A program made the position numbers and the translations under genes. Shown here in pieces: positions 35,177 to 43,734 of a stretch of 64,000 nt of DNA; position 1 is the first letter of the stretch; each line of letters starts with the position of its first letter. This DNA is from Woeseiaceae bacterium (lineage in GTDB: Bacteria; Pseudomonadota; Gammaproteobacteria; Steroidobacterales; Woeseiaceae): positions 1-64,000 of the forward strand of contig JASJCQ010000003.1 in NCBI GenBank assembly GCA_030065915.1, read 5' to 3'. The notes below the pieces were generated by a model. The model saw only the letters and a program-made list of their open reading frames with translations, did no database searches and was not told the origin of the DNA.

Positions 35177-37021
35177 ATGAAGAACAAGATCACACGTCGA
35201 GATTTCCTGAACGGCACGCAGGTCGCGATCGGGGCGTCGTTGCTGACGCCCTGGACCGAGGTCTTCGGCCGCGAGGCGGACAAGTTCGCACTCGGTCCCG
35301 ACTACTACCCCCCGGCCAAGACCGGCCTGCGCGGCAGTCACAACGGCTCCTGGGAGACGATGCACGCGCGCGTCGCCGGCTTAAGCTTTGCAGCGGGACC
35401 TGTCGAGGAAGACTATGACCTTGTCGTCGTGGGCGGCGGTATCAGTGGCCTGTCGGCGGCGCATTTCTACCGCCAGGAGCATCCGACGGCCCGGATACTG
35501 GTGCTGGACAATCATGACGACTTTGGCGGGCACGCGAAGCGAAACGAATTCACCGTTGACGGGCGCAGGCAGATCGCCTACGGCGGTACCGAGTCGATAG
35601 ACACGCCGTCCGGGTACACCGACGTTGCCAAGGCGACGCTGAAAGACATCGGCGTCGACGTGCAGCGTTTCTACGAGTATTTCGACCAGGAACTGTTCGA
35701 CAAGTTTGACCTGTCCTATGGCATTGCATTCGATGCCGAGACCTATGGCGAACGGAAACTCGTGACGGGATACGGCAGCCGGCCGTGGAAGGACTTTATT
35801 GCCGAGACGCCATTGAGCGATGTCGCCAAGGCCGATCTGCTTCGCGCGTTTACTGAAGAACGCGACTACCTGCCCGGCATGAGTCGCGACGAGAAGGTCG
35901 AACTCCTGAGCAGGATCAGCTACCGCAGCTACCTGAAGGACTACGTCAAGGTCGACGAGCAGGTGCTCGAGATCTACCAGCGCTGGGGCATGAGCTACTG
36001 GTGCGTGGGCATGGATGAGGTGCCCGCGATCTACATTCTTGGTTACGGAGACGGTGGAGGCCTGCCGGGACTCACCCATACGATCCAGCAACAGGGCGGG
36101 CGTGGCGTCGAGCCGTACATCTTCCATTTCCCGGACGGGAACGCGTCGATCGCGCGATTGCTGGTGCGGAGCCTGATTCCTGAGGCGTTGCCGGGATCGA
36201 GCATGGAAGACAGCGTGCTCGCGCGTCTCAATTACCAGAAACTCGATGTCGACGGTGCGCTCGTTCGCATCCGACTGAACAGCACCGTCGTCAATGTCGC
36301 TCACGGCAAGGATCAAGAGGCGGTGCTGTTAAGCTACGTGCATGCCGGCGACACGCATACCGTTCGGGCCAGGAAGTGCATCATGGCCTGCTACAACAGC
36401 GCGATTCCTTATATCTGCCCGGAACTCCCAGACGAACAGAAAGCCGGGCTCGCCTACAACGTCAAGGTACCGCTGACCTATACAAAGGTTACGGTGCCGA
36501 ACTGGAACGCGTTCGCCGAGCTGGGACTGCGCTTCGTCTACTACACGAAAGACTTCTACAAGCAGGTCGAACTCGACTACCCGGTCAGCATGGGCGGCTA
36601 CGAATTCGGCTCGGACCCGAGCGAGCCCATGACACTGCACATGTGTCATGTGCCCTACTTCGATGACATCCAGGGACCCAAGCAGTGGCGGGCCGGACGC
36701 CGGCAGCTGCTCGAGACGCCGTTCTCAACCTTCGAGCACCACGTAAAGGACCAGCTGGACCAGGCGCTGTCGGGCGCCGGCTTCGACCCGGATCGCGACA
36801 TCACCGCCATCACCGTGAATCGCTGGGCGCACGGCTACTCCTACAGCCCGGATTTGTTGTGGGAACCCGAGTACGCGTCGGACGCGGACAAGCCGTGGGT
36901 CAAGGGCAGGCAGCCCTACGGCCGAATCGCAATCGCCAACTCGGACTCGAACGCCTCGGCCGACACGAACACGGCGATCAGCCAGGCGTACCGGGCGGTT
37001 CAGGACATCGAAAAGAGCTAG
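35177..37021 (+). CDS. Tat-exported FAD-dependent oxidoreductase (spermidine dehydrogenase-like)
   Basis: A 614-aa flavoprotein. The ATG at 35177 has GGGGGAACG upstream and yields a Tat signal (MKNKITRRDFLNGTQVAIGA). The dinucleotide-binding motif is DLVVVGGGISGLSAAHFYRQ near residue 78, with DDFGGHAKRNEF following. The opening mature sequence (GPDYYPPAKTGLRGSHNGSW) resembles proteins I recall as SpdH-type spermidine dehydrogenases, about 620 aa with the same Tat motif. The C-terminal YSYSPDLLWEP and ANSDSNASADTNTAISQAYR complete the FAD site. It is periplasmic. It lies between two hydrogenase operons, but no functional link is evident. Confidence 0.8.
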   Translation: MKNKITRRDFLNGTQVAIGASLLTPWTEVFGREADKFALGPDYYPPAKTGLRGSHNGSWETMHARVAGLSFAAGPVEEDYDLVVVGGGISGLSAAHFYRQEHPTARILVLDNHDDFGGHAKRNEFTVDGRRQIAYGGTESIDTPSGYTDVAKATLKDIGVDVQRFYEYFDQELFDKFDLSYGIAFDAETYGERKLVTGYGSRPWKDFIAETPLSDVAKADLLRAFTEERDYLPGMSRDEKVELLSRISYRSYLKDYVKVDEQVLEIYQRWGMSYWCVGMDEVPAIYILGYGDGGGLPGLTHTIQQQGGRGVEPYIFHFPDGNASIARLLVRSLIPEALPGSSMEDSVLARLNYQKLDVDGALVRIRLNSTVVNVAHGKDQEAVLLSYVHAGDTHTVRARKCIMACYNSAIPYICPELPDEQKAGLAYNVKVPLTYTKVTVPNWNAFAELGLRFVYYTKDFYKQVELDYPVSMGGYEFGSDPSEPMTLHMCHVPYFDDIQGPKQWRAGRRQLLETPFSTFEHHVKDQLDQALSGAGFDPDRDITAITVNRWAHGYSYSPDLLWEPEYASDADKPWVKGRQPYGRIAIANSDSNASADTNTAISQAYRAVQDIEKS

Positions 37022-37101
37022 CTGATCCGTTCATTAGGCGCCTTTGAACTACCGCTGTCATTTCGGCATTTATACGTATTCGCGGGCACTTACGCGCTCT
37101 G

Positions 37102-37107
37102 TATAAC
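37102..37107 (+). promoter_or_regulatory. Possible -10 box upstream of hoxF
   Basis: TATAAC lies 34 bp before the GTG start of hoxF, in a locally AT-rich stretch. The matching -35 position (TTCGCG at 37079-37084, 17-bp spacing) is poor, so an activator-dependent promoter is possible. Weakly supported. Confidence 0.3.
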
Positions 37108-37141
37108 CATATTAATCCAGTAGTTAGCAGGTGAATTTACG

Positions 37142-38905
37142 GTGTCCACAGCGAGCCGAGCAGCGGCCGGCCAGAAGCTGGCCGAGTACAACAACAATCC
37201 TGTCAACGTCCTGCAGATCATGCGGCAGATCCAGCTGCAGGCGGGCTGCGTCGATGCGGATGCCATCGAGATGCTGTCGGATGGACTGGGCATACCACGC
37301 GCGCAGCTTTTGGCGCTGGTGCAGTTCTACAGCTTCCTGCACCTGGAGCCACGCGGTAAGTACGACCTGTATCTGAGCGATAGCATCACCGATCGCATGC
37401 TCGGCAGTCTCGAAACTGCCGAGGTGCTGACCCGTGAGCTCGGTCTGTCGCCGGAGGGGCACTCGGAGGACGGTGAGATCTCGCTGTCGACAACATCCTG
37501 TACCGGGCTCTGTGAGCGTGGGCCCGCGATGATCGCCAACGGTCATGCCATTCAGCGCGTCGATACGAAACGTGCGAAGGAGATCGCCAAGTTGATCACC
37601 TCCGGTATTCCTGTCGAAGACTGGCCCGTCGTCTGGAAGGCGATAGACGACGTCATCGTCAAGAAGGGGCCCCTGCTCGGCAAGACGCTGACGCCAGGCG
37701 CCGCGATCGAGCGCGCGATGCGTCTCGGCCCGCACCTGACCATCGCCGAGCTGGAAGTGTCCGGTCTGCGCGGCTGCGGCGGTGCGGGCTTCCCGACGCA
37801 CCTGAAATGGGAGACCTGTCGGTCCATCGACGCCGACCAGCGCTTCGTCGTCTGCAATGCGGACGAGGGCGAGCCCGGTACATTCAAGGATCGCGCGCTA
37901 TTAAATCAGTACGCCGAGGTCTTGCTCGAAGGCATGACCGTCTGCGCGGTCACGATCGGCGCGAAGACGGGTTACATCTACCTGCGGCACGAGTATGAAT
38001 TCCTGCGTGCCCAGCTGCTGCAGCACATCGAGGCTCGCCGGGAAGCCGGGCTGCTCGGCCGCAACATTCTTGGCCACCACGGCACCGACTTCGAGATCTA
38101 TGTCTACATGGGCGCGGGCAGCTACGTGTGTGGCGAGGAATCCGCACTGCTCGAGTCGCTGGAAGGCAAGCGTGGCATTCCACGCATCCGGCCGCCATTC
38201 CCCGTCACCCGCGGCCTGTGGGGCAAGCCGACAATCGTCAACAACGTCGAGACGCTGTGTTACGCCGCCGGCATCCTCGAGCACGGCGCCGCGTTCGTCA
38301 TGCATAAAGGCAATGAGCCTGGCTGGAAGCTCTTGAGCGTCAGCGGCGACTGCGCCAAACCGGGCATCTATGAGATCCCGCTGGGCACACCGATCAGCGA
38401 GGTACTGGCCGAATGTGGCGCCAGCGACGTGCAGGCTATCCAGGTCGGCGGCCCCGGTGGCGAACTGATATCCGAAGAGGAATCCGGGCGTTTGCTGCCG
38501 TTCGATGACGTGAACACCGGCGGCTCGTTCATCGTCTTCGATTCGACGCGCGACATGTTCGACGTGGCGTCGAACTTCACGCACTTCTTCGCCCACGAGA
38601 GCTGCGGTTTTTGCACGCCGTGTCGTGCGGGCACAAAGCTGATGGCGCAGATGACCGACAAGATCCTGGACGGCCATGGCGCGAGACTGGACATCGACCA
38701 GATTCATACGCTGAATCGCGTCATGACCCAGGCCAGCCACTGCGGGCTCGGCCAGAAGGCGGCGGTCCCAATCCTGACGACCTTCGAGAAGTTCCCGGAG
38801 AGCTTCCACCAGCGCATGGAAGATGTGGATTACAAACCGGCCTTCGATGTGGACGCCGCAATCGAACGCTCAAGGGAAATTGTTAGCGAGGAGAGGTCAA
38901 GCTAA
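37142..38905 (+). CDS. hoxF: NAD-linked hydrogenase diaphorase subunit HoxF
   Basis: A 587-aa protein read from a GTG with AGGTGA upstream. Residues 1-150 are NuoE-like, but only the second cysteine pair (C120 and C124 in TSCTGLCERG) remains of the four [2Fe-2S] ligands. Residues about 175-570 are NuoF-like: NAD/FMN-binding GCGGAGFPTHLKW and CNADEGEPGTFKDR, GAGSYVCGEESALLESLEGK, and the 4Fe-4S ligands SCGFCTPCRAG plus the Cys of SHCGLGQ. It oxidises or reduces NAD with electrons from HoxUY. It is the first gene of hoxF-UY-H-W, overlapping hoxUY by 1 bp. Confidence 0.93.
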   Translation: MSTASRAAAGQKLAEYNNNPVNVLQIMRQIQLQAGCVDADAIEMLSDGLGIPRAQLLALVQFYSFLHLEPRGKYDLYLSDSITDRMLGSLETAEVLTRELGLSPEGHSEDGEISLSTTSCTGLCERGPAMIANGHAIQRVDTKRAKEIAKLITSGIPVEDWPVVWKAIDDVIVKKGPLLGKTLTPGAAIERAMRLGPHLTIAELEVSGLRGCGGAGFPTHLKWETCRSIDADQRFVVCNADEGEPGTFKDRALLNQYAEVLLEGMTVCAVTIGAKTGYIYLRHEYEFLRAQLLQHIEARREAGLLGRNILGHHGTDFEIYVYMGAGSYVCGEESALLESLEGKRGIPRIRPPFPVTRGLWGKPTIVNNVETLCYAAGILEHGAAFVMHKGNEPGWKLLSVSGDCAKPGIYEIPLGTPISEVLAECGASDVQAIQVGGPGGELISEEESGRLLPFDDVNTGGSFIVFDSTRDMFDVASNFTHFFAHESCGFCTPCRAGTKLMAQMTDKILDGHGARLDIDQIHTLNRVMTQASHCGLGQKAAVPILTTFEKFPESFHQRMEDVDYKPAFDVDAAIERSREIVSEERSS

Positions 38906-40170
38906 TGAGCCAGACCATCAAAATCGATGGCGTAACCGTTCCGTTCGTCGAGGGCCAGACGATCATCCAGGCCGCACAGGATGCGGACATCTTCATTCCT
39001 CACCTGTGCTATCACCCCGACTACTCGGCGAACGGCAGCTGCAAGATGTGCACCTGTCGCGTCAACGGCCGACAGATGTCGAGCTGCACGACGAAGGCCG
39101 CCGCGGGCCAGGTCGTCGAGAGCAACACCGAGGAGATCAACTCGGAGCGGCGCGTGCTGGCGCAGATGCTATTCGTTGAGGGCAACCATCACTGCCCGTC
39201 CTGCGAACAGAGTGGCAACTGCGTGCTGCAGAACATGGCGCACCGGCTCGGCATGACGGCGCTGACATTCCCGAATTTTTATCCGGGCAGGCCGACCGAC
39301 GCCAGCCATCCCGACATCCTCCTGAACCGGGACCGCTGCATCTACTGCGAGCTGTGCGTACGCGCGTCTCGCGAATCCGATGGCAAGGACGTGTTCTGCA
39401 TCAGTGGACGCTCCGAGAACAAACGATTGGCCATTAATTCCAGAAGCGGCGAGCTGCTTGACTCAGGCCTGACGCGCGACGATGCGGCGGCCAGTGTCTG
39501 CCCGGTCGGCGCGTTGATTCGCAAGCGCGAAGGCTTTGCCACCCCGATCGGTGAACGCGAGTTCGACCGCAACCCGGGGCAGGCCGTCAATATCCGCGCG
39601 GGCACCCTGCCGAAGCTGCCGCGGCAGCCCGGACAGAAAATTCGCGTCGCGACCTGCTCGTTGGCGGGCTGCTTCGGCTGCCACATGTCGCTGCTCGATA
39701 TCGATGAGCGACTCGTCGATCTCGTCCAGGTCGTCGAGTTTGATCGTACCCCGCTCGATGACATCAAGGACTTCACCCAGGACTGCGATATCGGGCTGAT
39801 CGAAGGCGGTGTCTGCAATACCGAGAACGTCGAGACGCTGCGCAAGTTCCGTAAGCACTGCAAGGTCCTGATCGCCGTCGGCGCCTGCGCAATTAATGGC
39901 GGAGTACCGTCACTGCGCAACGGCATCGACGTACGCGAGCTGCTGGAGACCTCATACGTCGACGGGCTGGGTGTCGACAACCCCGGCATACCGACGGACC
40001 CCGAGCTACCGTATATTCTGGAGAACGTGAGTCCGATTCACGAGGTCGTCAAGGTGGACTATTTCCTGCCGGGCTGTCCGCCGCCCGCCGATGCGTTCTG
40101 GCATATCCTGAGCAACATCGCCCAGGATGAGCAGCCGGATCTGCCGTATGACCTCATGCACTTTGACTGA
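38905..40170 (+). CDS. hoxUY: HoxU-HoxY fusion: diaphorase small subunit joined to hydrogenase small subunit
   Basis: A 421-aa continuous reading frame. Residues 1 to about 225 are HoxU/NuoG-like: [2Fe-2S] ligands CYHPDYSANGSCKMCTC and SSC, a His-Cys cluster motif HHCPSCEQSGNC, and a further cluster DRCIYCELC with SVCPVGAL. After a linker of about 20 residues rich in Pro and Gly, residues 244-421 are HoxY: proximal-cluster cysteines CSLAGCFGCHMSLLDIDERL, GACAINGGVP and PGCPPPADA, ending like a normal HoxY. In Cupriavidus necator and cyanobacteria these are two genes. The fusion would hard-wire the electron path between modules. No stop or frameshift is visible at the junction. Confidence 0.93.
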   Translation: MSQTIKIDGVTVPFVEGQTIIQAAQDADIFIPHLCYHPDYSANGSCKMCTCRVNGRQMSSCTTKAAAGQVVESNTEEINSERRVLAQMLFVEGNHHCPSCEQSGNCVLQNMAHRLGMTALTFPNFYPGRPTDASHPDILLNRDRCIYCELCVRASRESDGKDVFCISGRSENKRLAINSRSGELLDSGLTRDDAAASVCPVGALIRKREGFATPIGEREFDRNPGQAVNIRAGTLPKLPRQPGQKIRVATCSLAGCFGCHMSLLDIDERLVDLVQVVEFDRTPLDDIKDFTQDCDIGLIEGGVCNTENVETLRKFRKHCKVLIAVGACAINGGVPSLRNGIDVRELLETSYVDGLGVDNPGIPTDPELPYILENVSPIHEVVKVDYFLPGCPPPADAFWHILSNIAQDEQPDLPYDLMHFD

Positions 40171-40180
40171 GACGAGACCG

Positions 40181-41659
40181 ATGACCTACCTCGAAACTGC
40201 AAGCAATCCGGAGACCCTCAACCGTGTCGTGATCGAGCCGATCACGCGCGTGGAAGGCCACGGCAAGGTGACGCTGCTGACCGACGCAGAGAACATCGTT
40301 CAGCAGGCGCGCCTGCATATCGTCGAGTTCCGTGGCTTCGAGCGTTTCATCCAGGGCCGACCTTACTGGGACGCGCCCGTCGTCGTGCAGCGGCTGTGCG
40401 GCATTTGCCCGGTCAGCCATCATCTCGCCGCCGGTAAGGCGATCGACCATATCGTCGGCGGCAGCGAATTGACGCCGGCCGCAAGAAAGCTCAGGGAGCT
40501 CGCGCACTACGGACAGCTGCTGCAGAGCCACGCGCTGCACTTCTTCATGCTGTGCTCTCCCGATCTGCTGTTTGGCTTCGAGAGCGATGTCGCGCAGCGC
40601 AACTTCTTTGCCGTCGTCGACAAGTATCCGGATATCGCGATCAAGGGCATTCGCTTGCGCAAGTACGGCCAGGAAGTCATCGCCGCGGTTCTCGGCAAGC
40701 GTGTGCATGGCACCGGCGCGATCCCGGGCGGCATGAACAAAGCCCTCGAAGCCGCCGAGCGCGACACGTTGATCACTGACTTCGAGCACATCCTCGAATG
40801 GTCAAAAGATGCTGTGGACCTCGCTCGCGACAGCTTCATGGCCAACATGCCGCACAATGACCGTTTTGGCAGCATGCGCTCGAACTACGTCAGCCTGGTT
40901 CGCGAAGACGGCGCGCTCGAGCTGTACGACGGCGTGTTCCGCGCCAAGGATCCGGATGGGAACATCATCTTTGACGGCGTCAGCGACCAGGAGTACCACC
41001 AGCATATTCGCGAGGAGGTACGGAACTGGAGCTACATGAAGTTCCCCTACCTGTCGGCGCTGGGGTCGGAGGCTGGCTGGTATCGCGTCGGCCCGCTGGC
41101 CCGCATGAACAACTGCGACTTCATTGACACGCCCCTGGCGGAGGCCGAACGCCGGCAGTACGCCGAATACGGCAAGGACGCACCGGTCGAGGCGTCGCTG
41201 GCCTATCACTGGGCGCGCATGATCGAACTGCTGCACTGTGCCGAGAAGATCCAGCAGCTGCTCGACGATCCCGATATTCTCAGTAGCGACCTGCTCGTCA
41301 AGGGCAATCGCACGTCGGAAGGCATCGGGGTCATCGAGGCAACGCGCGGCACGCTGATTCACCACTACGAGGTCGACGACAACGACCTGATCCGCAAGGC
41401 GAACCTGATCGTTGCGACCACGCACAACAACCAGGCAATGAACGAGGCCATTCGTCAGGTAGCGCAGGAGAAGCTGGACGGCGAAGAGATCAACGAGCCA
41501 CTGCTGAACAACATCGAGGTCGCGGTGCGCGCCTACGACCCGTGCCTGTCGTGCGCGACGCACGCGGTCGGCAAGATGCCGCTGAAGGTGGAGCTGGTCA
41601 ATCACAAAGGCGAGCTCGTGCACAGCCTGCGTCGGGATTCGGATGGCACGGTCAGCTGA
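40181..41659 (+). CDS. hoxH: NAD-linked [NiFe]-hydrogenase large subunit HoxH (group 3d type)
   Basis: A 492-aa catalytic subunit. The ATG at 40181 follows hoxUY by 10 bp. N-terminal VVIEPITRVEGHGKVTLL is the group 3 opening. The L1 motif is RLCGICPVSHHLAAGKAID and the L2 motif DPCLSCATH, followed by a C-terminal extension (AVGKMPLKVELVNHKGEL and on) that a maturation protease removes. Assignment to group 3d rests on partnership with HoxF/U/Y. It overlaps the protease gene by 17 bp. Confidence 0.96.
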   Translation: MTYLETASNPETLNRVVIEPITRVEGHGKVTLLTDAENIVQQARLHIVEFRGFERFIQGRPYWDAPVVVQRLCGICPVSHHLAAGKAIDHIVGGSELTPAARKLRELAHYGQLLQSHALHFFMLCSPDLLFGFESDVAQRNFFAVVDKYPDIAIKGIRLRKYGQEVIAAVLGKRVHGTGAIPGGMNKALEAAERDTLITDFEHILEWSKDAVDLARDSFMANMPHNDRFGSMRSNYVSLVREDGALELYDGVFRAKDPDGNIIFDGVSDQEYHQHIREEVRNWSYMKFPYLSALGSEAGWYRVGPLARMNNCDFIDTPLAEAERRQYAEYGKDAPVEASLAYHWARMIELLHCAEKIQQLLDDPDILSSDLLVKGNRTSEGIGVIEATRGTLIHHYEVDDNDLIRKANLIVATTHNNQAMNEAIRQVAQEKLDGEEINEPLLNNIEVAVRAYDPCLSCATHAVGKMPLKVELVNHKGELVHSLRRDSDGTVS

Positions 41660-42179
41660 TCCCTCGCTGGTCGTATTCGCCTGGGGCAACCTGAGCCGTG
41701 CCGATGATGGCGCGGGGCCTGAGCTTGCGGAGCGGCTGCGGACACTACGGCTCGACGAACTGTTGATCATCGAAGACATGCAGCTGCAGATCGAGCACAC
41801 GGCGGACATCGTGCCGGACGTGCCGATCCTGTTTATCGATGCGAGCGTCGCAATCACGGAAGGCTTTGCGCTGCAGCGGCTGAAGCCGCGACCGGATGCC
41901 AGCGTGACGACGCACGCGCTTTGCCCGACCGCGTTGCTGCAGCTCTATGAGACGACGGCCCGACGCCCTTCGCCGCCCGCTTACCAGCTGCACATCGCGG
42001 GACAGAGTTTCGAGCTGGGCGAGGAACCCGGCGAGGTCAACGCCAGCGCCACCGAAGCCGCGTGGGCCTACCTCGAGGATTTGCTGGCACGACCGCCGGG
42101 CAGCTGGGGACGGGTGTTGGAATGCGATAGTGTCGAGCGGCTCGAGCAGGCTCGGGCCGTTTCAGCGACCGCCGTATAG
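41643..42179 (+). CDS. hoxW: HoxH maturation endopeptidase (HoxW-like)
   Basis: A 178-aa protein of the hydrogenase protease family: VVFAWGNLSRADDGAGPELA (first nickel-sensing Asp), LLIIEDMQLQIEHTADIV, ILFIDASVAITEGFAL and THALCPTALLQLYE with the conserved His. Compared with HupD the G-x-G-N motif is altered to AWGN. It overlaps hoxH and ends the hox operon. It is presumably specific for HoxH, as these proteases generally recognise one large subunit each. Confidence 0.9.
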   Translation: MARSADPSLVVFAWGNLSRADDGAGPELAERLRTLRLDELLIIEDMQLQIEHTADIVPDVPILFIDASVAITEGFALQRLKPRPDASVTTHALCPTALLQLYETTARRPSPPAYQLHIAGQSFELGEEPGEVNASATEAAWAYLEDLLARPPGSWGRVLECDSVERLEQARAVSATAV

Positions 42180-42292
42180 ACTGTCGATCCGGGCGGCTGC
42201 GAAGGTCTGGAATCCATGGCGCTGAGAACTCCAGTAGGACGAAGGCGTGTAATTAACTACGATAGGGCGATCTGAATAAACGCAGGCCCGAC

Positions 42293-42688
42293 ATGCGCCT
42301 TCTCGGAAATCTCATCTTCTTCATCTTCGGCGGCTTCGTCATTTTTTTCGGTTACGTGCTGGGCGGCATTGTGTTGTGCCTGACCATCATCGGCATACCG
42401 TTCGGCTTCCAGTGTTTCAAGTTGGCGGGCGGGGTGCTCGCGCCGTTCGGTCGGGAGGTTCGAGCGATTCGCCAGCCGGACAGCACGCTGTCGATCATCC
42501 TGAACATCATCTGGATCATCCTGCCGGGCATCGAGCTCGCGATCATGCACCTCGCCCTGGCGTTGTTGTTCGGCATCACGATCATCGGTATTCCAGTCGC
42601 CAAGCAGCACCTCAAACTGCTGCCGCTGGCCTTACTGCCGTTCGGCCGCCAGATGGTCGATATGGAGACGGGTCGGACCTATCCCTGA
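42293..42688 (+). CDS. YccF-family inner membrane protein
   Basis: A 131-aa protein made of two similar halves, each with a hydrophobic helix pair and the motif TIIGIPFGFQCFKLA or TIIGIPVAKQHLKLL followed by P(F)G. This is the duplicated YccF (DUF307) domain. It has no known biochemical role. It stands 113 bp after the hox operon. Confidence 0.88.
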   Translation: MRLLGNLIFFIFGGFVIFFGYVLGGIVLCLTIIGIPFGFQCFKLAGGVLAPFGREVRAIRQPDSTLSIILNIIWIILPGIELAIMHLALALLFGITIIGIPVAKQHLKLLPLALLPFGRQMVDMETGRTYP

Positions 42689-42732
42689 TCAGTTCCAGCA
42701 AAGCGATACCCGGCCTCTTTGATTGCCTATTG

Positions 42733-42746
42733 CGTGAGTGTTCACG
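42733..42746. promoter_or_regulatory. Operator-like palindrome upstream of marR-type gene
   Basis: CGTGA-N4-TCACG, a perfect palindrome 19 bp before the MarR start. It lies between a candidate -35 (TTGCGT, 42730-42735) and -10 (TATGCT, 42754-42759, 18-bp spacing), an arrangement that fits autorepression by the MarR protein. Confidence 0.45.
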
Positions 42747-42765
42747 TATTTGTTATGCTTTGCTC

Positions 42766-43203
42766 ATGAACACTGAAATCACCAGGGAACAGGACTTCGC
42801 GCTGCGCTTCGCGGACGCGTGGTTGCGAATGGAGCGTAAGCTCGATCACTCACTCGGCGCGATCCGCGGCATCAGCCTGGCCGAGTATCGCCTGCTGCGC
42901 GCACTTGGCGACGCCCCGGGAGCCAGCGCCAGTCGCGTGGACCTGGCGCAGGCCGTCGGGCTGACGCCGTCCGGCGTGACGCGTGCGCTGAAGCCGATGG
43001 AAAAGCTCGGCATCGTCTCGACGGTCAAGAGCAAGCGGGATGCGCGCCTCGCTATTGCGGCATTGACACCCGCGGGCAGGGAGCTCTTGAGCGATGCGTC
43101 CGGTGTCGTCGACGATGCTGCGAAGGCGATGCTCAAGCGTGCGCCCGATACGCGGAACCGGCTCGACGAGCTTGCCGAGCTGATGGAGGCGATTGGCCGG
43201 TAG
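42766..43203 (+). CDS. MarR-family transcriptional regulator
   Basis: A 145-aa winged-helix repressor. The helix-turn-helix is in ASRVDLAQAVGLTPSGVTRA and the wing follows in KLGIVSTVKSKRDARLAIAA (the D-R pair of the wing is typical). The ATG at 42766 is used; the palindrome just upstream suggests autoregulation. Its other targets may include the DUF2177 gene 76 bp downstream on the same strand. Confidence 0.9.
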   Translation: MNTEITREQDFALRFADAWLRMERKLDHSLGAIRGISLAEYRLLRALGDAPGASASRVDLAQAVGLTPSGVTRALKPMEKLGIVSTVKSKRDARLAIAALTPAGRELLSDASGVVDDAAKAMLKRAPDTRNRLDELAELMEAIGR

Positions 43204-43279
43204 CATGCATTTGCTGCGATTCGCGAAACAGTTGGCATCCGAACCGCGTGTGGCAATCCGATCGCGTTAGAGTGACGGG

Positions 43280-43672
43280 ATGAGATACCTGAAAGCAGCC
43301 GTCGCAACGGCCATCGCCTTCCTCGTCATCGACCTTGCGTGGATCACACTGTTCCTCGGCGACGTCTACGAGGCCCAGCTCGGCAACATGATGCGAGAAG
43401 CGCCTGACGCCCTCGCAGCAGGCGCCTTCTACCTGGGCTATATCGCCGGCATCGTCTACCTGGCTATCCGCCCGGCACTGCAGGCCGGGCGGGTTGGCCC
43501 CGCGCTCACTAACGGGGCCGTTCTCGGCGCTCTCGCCTACGGTACCTATACGTTGACCAACTACGCGATCTTCAAGCAGTGGTCGGTGACGCTGGTGCTG
43601 TCCGACATCGCATGGGGCACCGTCCTGACGGCGAGCTGCGCCGGTGTCGGCTATGTGGCCGCCCGGAAGTAG
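43280..43672 (+). CDS. DUF2177-family membrane protein
   Basis: A 130-aa protein with four transmembrane segments (AAVATAIAFLVIDLAWITLF, FYLGYIAGIVYLAI, NGAVLGALAYGTYTLTNYA, and the last near LVLSDIAWGTVLTASCAGVG). The Y(G)TYxLTNxA and SDIAWGT signatures mark DUF2177, which has no established function. It follows the MarR gene on the same strand and may be its target. Confidence 0.88.
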   Translation: MRYLKAAVATAIAFLVIDLAWITLFLGDVYEAQLGNMMREAPDALAAGAFYLGYIAGIVYLAIRPALQAGRVGPALTNGAVLGALAYGTYTLTNYAIFKQWSVTLVLSDIAWGTVLTASCAGVGYVAARK

Positions 43673-43734
43673 CGCCGCCGGGAATCCGGTCGGGCGATGG
43701 CCGGGAATTGAACGTGTGATGGTAAGATGTGCGG

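Noticed and set aside
37084-37100. Sigma-54 (-24/-12) promoter before hoxF
   Set aside because: GGGCAC is present, but the downstream part is CGCTC rather than TTGC and the GG-to-GC spacing does not fit when aligned to the consensus.
38905-40170. Sequencing frameshift joining hoxU and hoxY
   Set aside because: A frameshift would usually break an ORF, not fuse two complete domains in frame; both parts keep all cluster ligands and the linker reads as ordinary coding sequence. Raw-read confirmation is still listed as a check.
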